A DNA stretch of 6,869 bases from an uncultured Deinococcales bacterium (GTDB lineage: Bacteria > Deinococcota > Deinococci > Deinococcales > Trueperaceae): positions 1 to 6,869 of the forward strand of contig CALGZD010000138.1 in the NCBI GenBank assembly GCA_937934635.1, in the 5' to 3' direction. The translations under genes were made by a program, and so were the position numbers. Below, piece after piece: positions 5,608 to 6,869 of this stretch. Under the pieces are notes generated by a model. It did not search any database and had not been told where the DNA came from. It saw only the letters and a program-made list of their open reading frames with translations. The number at the start of each line of letters is the position of its first letter. The stretch's first letter is position 1.

Positions 5608-5659
5608 TTCAAAGTGCTCAAACAGAAGTAAGATTGCAGTCAGTGTTCATTAAGGCTTT

Positions 5660-5687
5660 ACTAGCGTTTGCATCCTAAACTAGCGTT
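5660..5687. repeat. Direct repeat ACTAGCGTT, two copies
   Basis: Copies at 5660-5668 and 5679-5687, with starts 19 bp apart. Role unknown. Confidence 0.35.
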
Positions 5688-5779
5688 GGTATGAACAAAA
5701 AATTATGTTTAAAATCCCAATCAAGACAATAGAACATAATCGGAGTTCATTCCCTCTCAGGCCCTACAGTTCCCACTGT

Positions 5780-5810
5780 GGGGTCAACTTTTTGGGGGGT
5801 CAACTTTTTT
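5780..5810. repeat. Tandem repeat GGGGTCAACTTTTT, 16-bp period
   Basis: Two identical 14-bp copies (5780-5793, 5796-5809) separated by GG. They lie 20 bp past the stop of the zinc-ribbon gene. The first follows a small CCCAC-T-GTGGG palindrome. On the minus strand each copy contains TTGACC. Confidence 0.6.
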
Positions 5811-5828
5811 ATTTTATCCAGAAAAAAT

Positions 5829-6128
5829 TTAGTGAACTAATTTTTTGCGACAGCTTATACAAAAGCTCTGTTTTGGCACACGCTGTTCACAGTGTTTACA
5901 AATCACGCTATCTCGCATGACTGCATTTATGCCCATATGGTTTAGGTCAGCCACAATGATAATGGCATCTTCTTCCGTGACATTAGCAATATCCATCTCA
6001 ACCTCATCAGCGATTGCTGATACGATAAAGGAACCACGTTTAAACGGTGGAGGCGTGTTGTTGGATTCAGCCTCAGCAATCAAACTTTGTAATTCGCTGA
6101 TGTAGTTTTCAAGCTGCTTTTGACTCAT
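5829..6128 (-). CDS. Small hypothetical protein with C-terminal four-cysteine zinc ribbon
   Basis: 99 aa of unrecognised family. Residues 3-22 form a short amphipathic helix, possibly a coiled coil (QKQLENYISELQSLIAEAE). Residues 34-70 alternate hydrophobic and acidic stretches (IVSAIADEVEMDI, DAIIIVADLNHMG), suggesting a small alpha/beta fold. The tail has Cys77-x-x-Cys80 and Cys90-x-x-Cys93, the spacing of a zinc ribbon, and ends in basic residues. There is no signal peptide. Start at 6128; AGGGA lies 12 nt upstream, a weak, distant ribosome-binding site. A minus-strand TATAAT at 6211-6216 could drive it. It is divergent from the AlkD-like gene with 157 bp between them. It may be a nucleic-acid or protein-binding regulator, but nothing fixes its function. 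Confidence 0.75.
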   Translation of the reverse strand: MSQKQLENYISELQSLIAEAESNNTPPPFKRGSFIVSAIADEVEMDIANVTEEDAIIIVADLNHMGINAVMRDSVICKHCEQRVPKQSFCISCRKKLVH

Positions 6129-6157
6129 TAATACTTAGCTTCCCTGTGAGTAGTTTT

Positions 6158-6167
6158 TACGCGCGTA
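6158..6167. repeat. GC-rich palindrome TACGCGCGTA
   Basis: A perfect 10-bp palindrome in the leader of the zinc-ribbon gene, conspicuous in AT-rich surroundings. It lies 30-39 bp before that gene's start codon. Confidence 0.35.
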
Positions 6168-6210
6168 GTTTTCATATTAGATAACGCTCAATCGTATCGA
6201 AGATTTGATT

Positions 6211-6238
6211 ATTATAGTCATATCTTATCTACACTTAA
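6211..6238 (-). promoter_or_regulatory. Candidate promoter of the zinc-ribbon gene
   Basis: A perfect TATAAT (6216 to 6211) with a poor -35, TTAAGT (6238 to 6233), 16 bp upstream. Transcription would begin near 6204, giving a leader of about 76 nt. Confidence 0.4.
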
Positions 6239-6249
6239 GTTTAGGCATC

Positions 6250-6267
6250 AATGCTTAACTAAGCATT
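6250..6267. promoter_or_regulatory. 18-bp palindrome in front of the AlkD-like gene
   Basis: AATGCTTAACTAAGCATT: perfect 8-bp arms around AC, 19-36 bp before the AlkD-like start. It sits in the shared control region of two divergent genes and is a good operator candidate. It could also fold into a hairpin in the AlkD-like mRNA leader. Confidence 0.5.
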
Positions 6268-6285
6268 AGACCAATAATAATTCTT

Positions 6286-6869
6286 ATGAATCTATACACA
6301 TCCATCACTAAATCTACCGCCAAATCTATTGTTAAAGAATTAGAAGAAGCTGGTAAGCAAAGTCCTTATGTTGCCGATGCTAACGAGCCAGACCCACGTT
6401 ACAAAAGCTATGGGGTACGTGCTGATGCCAAGAAAGCAATCTTTGCAAAGCACCGCAAGGCTATCCGCAGTTTAGAGCAAGAGGCACAGTACCAGCTTGC
6501 TAGCAAACTGATTGAATCAAAATACGGTGAGCAGCAGCACATCGGCTTATACATCTTAGAAAGCTTTCCTGAATACTTTTCTCCAGACAAGTTTGAGGAT
6601 TTGGATAAGCTTGTCCGCTGCATACACGGTTGGAGCAAGGTGGATGCCTTTGCCAACCCACTACTGCGGGACATCCTCTTTAATCATCCTGAAGACTTAA
6701 AGCCTCTCATACGTTCTTGGAATGAAGACAGCGACATGTGGCTCAAGCGCATGAGTGTGGTCATCTTTACTCGCAAGGTTGCAAGCTCAGGTGAGTTCAC
6801 TGACTTTGCTTTGGAAATGTGTAACAACCTAATGTTTGATTCTGAAGATTTGGTTTTGAAAGGTGTGGG
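6286..6869 (+). CDS. AlkD-like DNA alkylation repair protein (HEAT-like repeats), 3' end outside window
   Basis: The first 194 residues are visible; the frame runs off the right edge. The sequence is made of short paired helices, as in HEAT-like AlkD glycosylases, which remove alkylated bases (3-methyladenine, 7-methylguanine) without base flipping. Family landmarks: YKSYGVRADAKKAI at 39-52; Trp116-x-x-x-Asp120 in GWSKVD, corresponding in spacing to the catalytic Trp-Asp pair of Bacillus cereus AlkD; and SWNEDSDMWLKRMSVVIFTR at 144-163 with the conserved Trp and Arg. Full-length relatives are about 220-240 aa, so little is missing. Cytoplasmic. The only in-frame ATG downstream of the stop at 6256-6258 that gives the complete N-terminus is at 6286. 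No Shine-Dalgarno sequence precedes it, so initiation may be unusual. Members of the wider family differ in activity, so glycosylase function is probable, not proven. Confidence 0.85.
   Translation, partial: MNLYTSITKSTAKSIVKELEEAGKQSPYVADANEPDPRYKSYGVRADAKKAIFAKHRKAIRSLEQEAQYQLASKLIESKYGEQQHIGLYILESFPEYFSPDKFEDLDKLVRCIHGWSKVDAFANPLLRDILFNHPEDLKPLIRSWNEDSDMWLKRMSVVIFTRKVASSGEFTDFALEMCNNLMFDSEDLVLKGV

Larger units (their letters stand above)
5357..5828. other. Gene-free stretch with scattered short repeats
   Basis: No credible coding region is seen on either strand. Contents: the GNAT control region (to 5446), a GGGGTCAAGGGTGCTG motif (5522-5537) followed by TTTTTTCATTTTAGCATT, an inverted repeat (5583-5607), two ACTAGCGTT copies (5660-5668, 5679-5687), and a tandem GGGGTCAACTTTTT pair (5780-5809). 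The GGGGTCAA words recall flanks of REP-associated transposases, but no transposase fragment is recognisable. Confidence 0.5.

Noticed and set aside
5771..5793. CCCAC-T-GTGGG followed by a T-run as a plus-strand terminator.
   Set aside because: The stem is only 4-5 bp, the T-run is separated by six bases, and no plus-strand gene lies upstream.
5705..6105. Plus-strand open frames opposite the zinc-ribbon gene.
   Set aside because: They lack ribosome-binding sites and domains and are antisense to a better-supported gene.
6408..6674. An 88-residue minus-strand open frame.
   Set aside because: It is antisense to the AlkD-like gene, whose frame carries the family motifs.

Overview
The window is moderately AT-rich DNA from a diderm (outer-membrane) bacterium. 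The strongest clue is a secreted protein with an S-layer homology (SLH) motif, coiled coil and C-terminal beta-barrel, the layout of peptidoglycan-tethered outer-membrane proteins such as SlpA of Deinococcota or OmpM of Negativicutes. Other clues point elsewhere. A 16-bp site close to the gammaproteobacterial LexA box lies over a promoter, and scattered GGGGTCAA motifs recall debris around REP-type transposases. I do not assign a phylum.

Layout, left to right. 1-320 (-): first 106 codons of ytoQ, cut by the window edge. 374-406: intrinsic terminator of the next gene. 436-2490 (-): the large surface protein, made of signal peptide, SLH motif, coiled coil, a calcium-loop module, 40 uninterrupted collagen Gly-X-Y triplets, two more calcium-loop modules and a small beta-barrel. 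2491-3428: a long non-coding stretch with the leader and candidate promoter of the surface protein, repeats, and a terminator-like hairpin reading leftwards that may end a separate short RNA. 3480-4589 (+): an enolase-superfamily enzyme of the MenC / N-succinylamino acid racemase group, with its own promoter. 4631-4773: a two-way terminator and a perfect 11-bp-arm palindrome. 4796-5356 (-): a GNAT acyltransferase, convergent with menC, with a LexA-box-like site over its candidate promoter. 5357-5828: a gene-free stretch with several short repeats. 5829-6128 (-): a small protein with a four-cysteine zinc-ribbon tail. 6286-6869 (+): start of an AlkD-like DNA alkylation repair protein, divergent from the zinc-ribbon gene and preceded by an 18-bp palindrome.

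How the genes relate. No large operon is visible; each gene appears to be its own transcription unit. Two themes can be argued. A racemase of this family next to a GNAT enzyme recalls the known D- to L-amino acid route through N-succinyl intermediates, though here the genes converge instead of sharing an operon. An AlkD-like repair gene lies about 0.9 kb from a GNAT gene with an SOS-like operator. The most unusual object is the surface protein, which puts a collagen segment and disulfide-bracketed calcium modules between a cell-wall anchor and an outer-membrane barrel.
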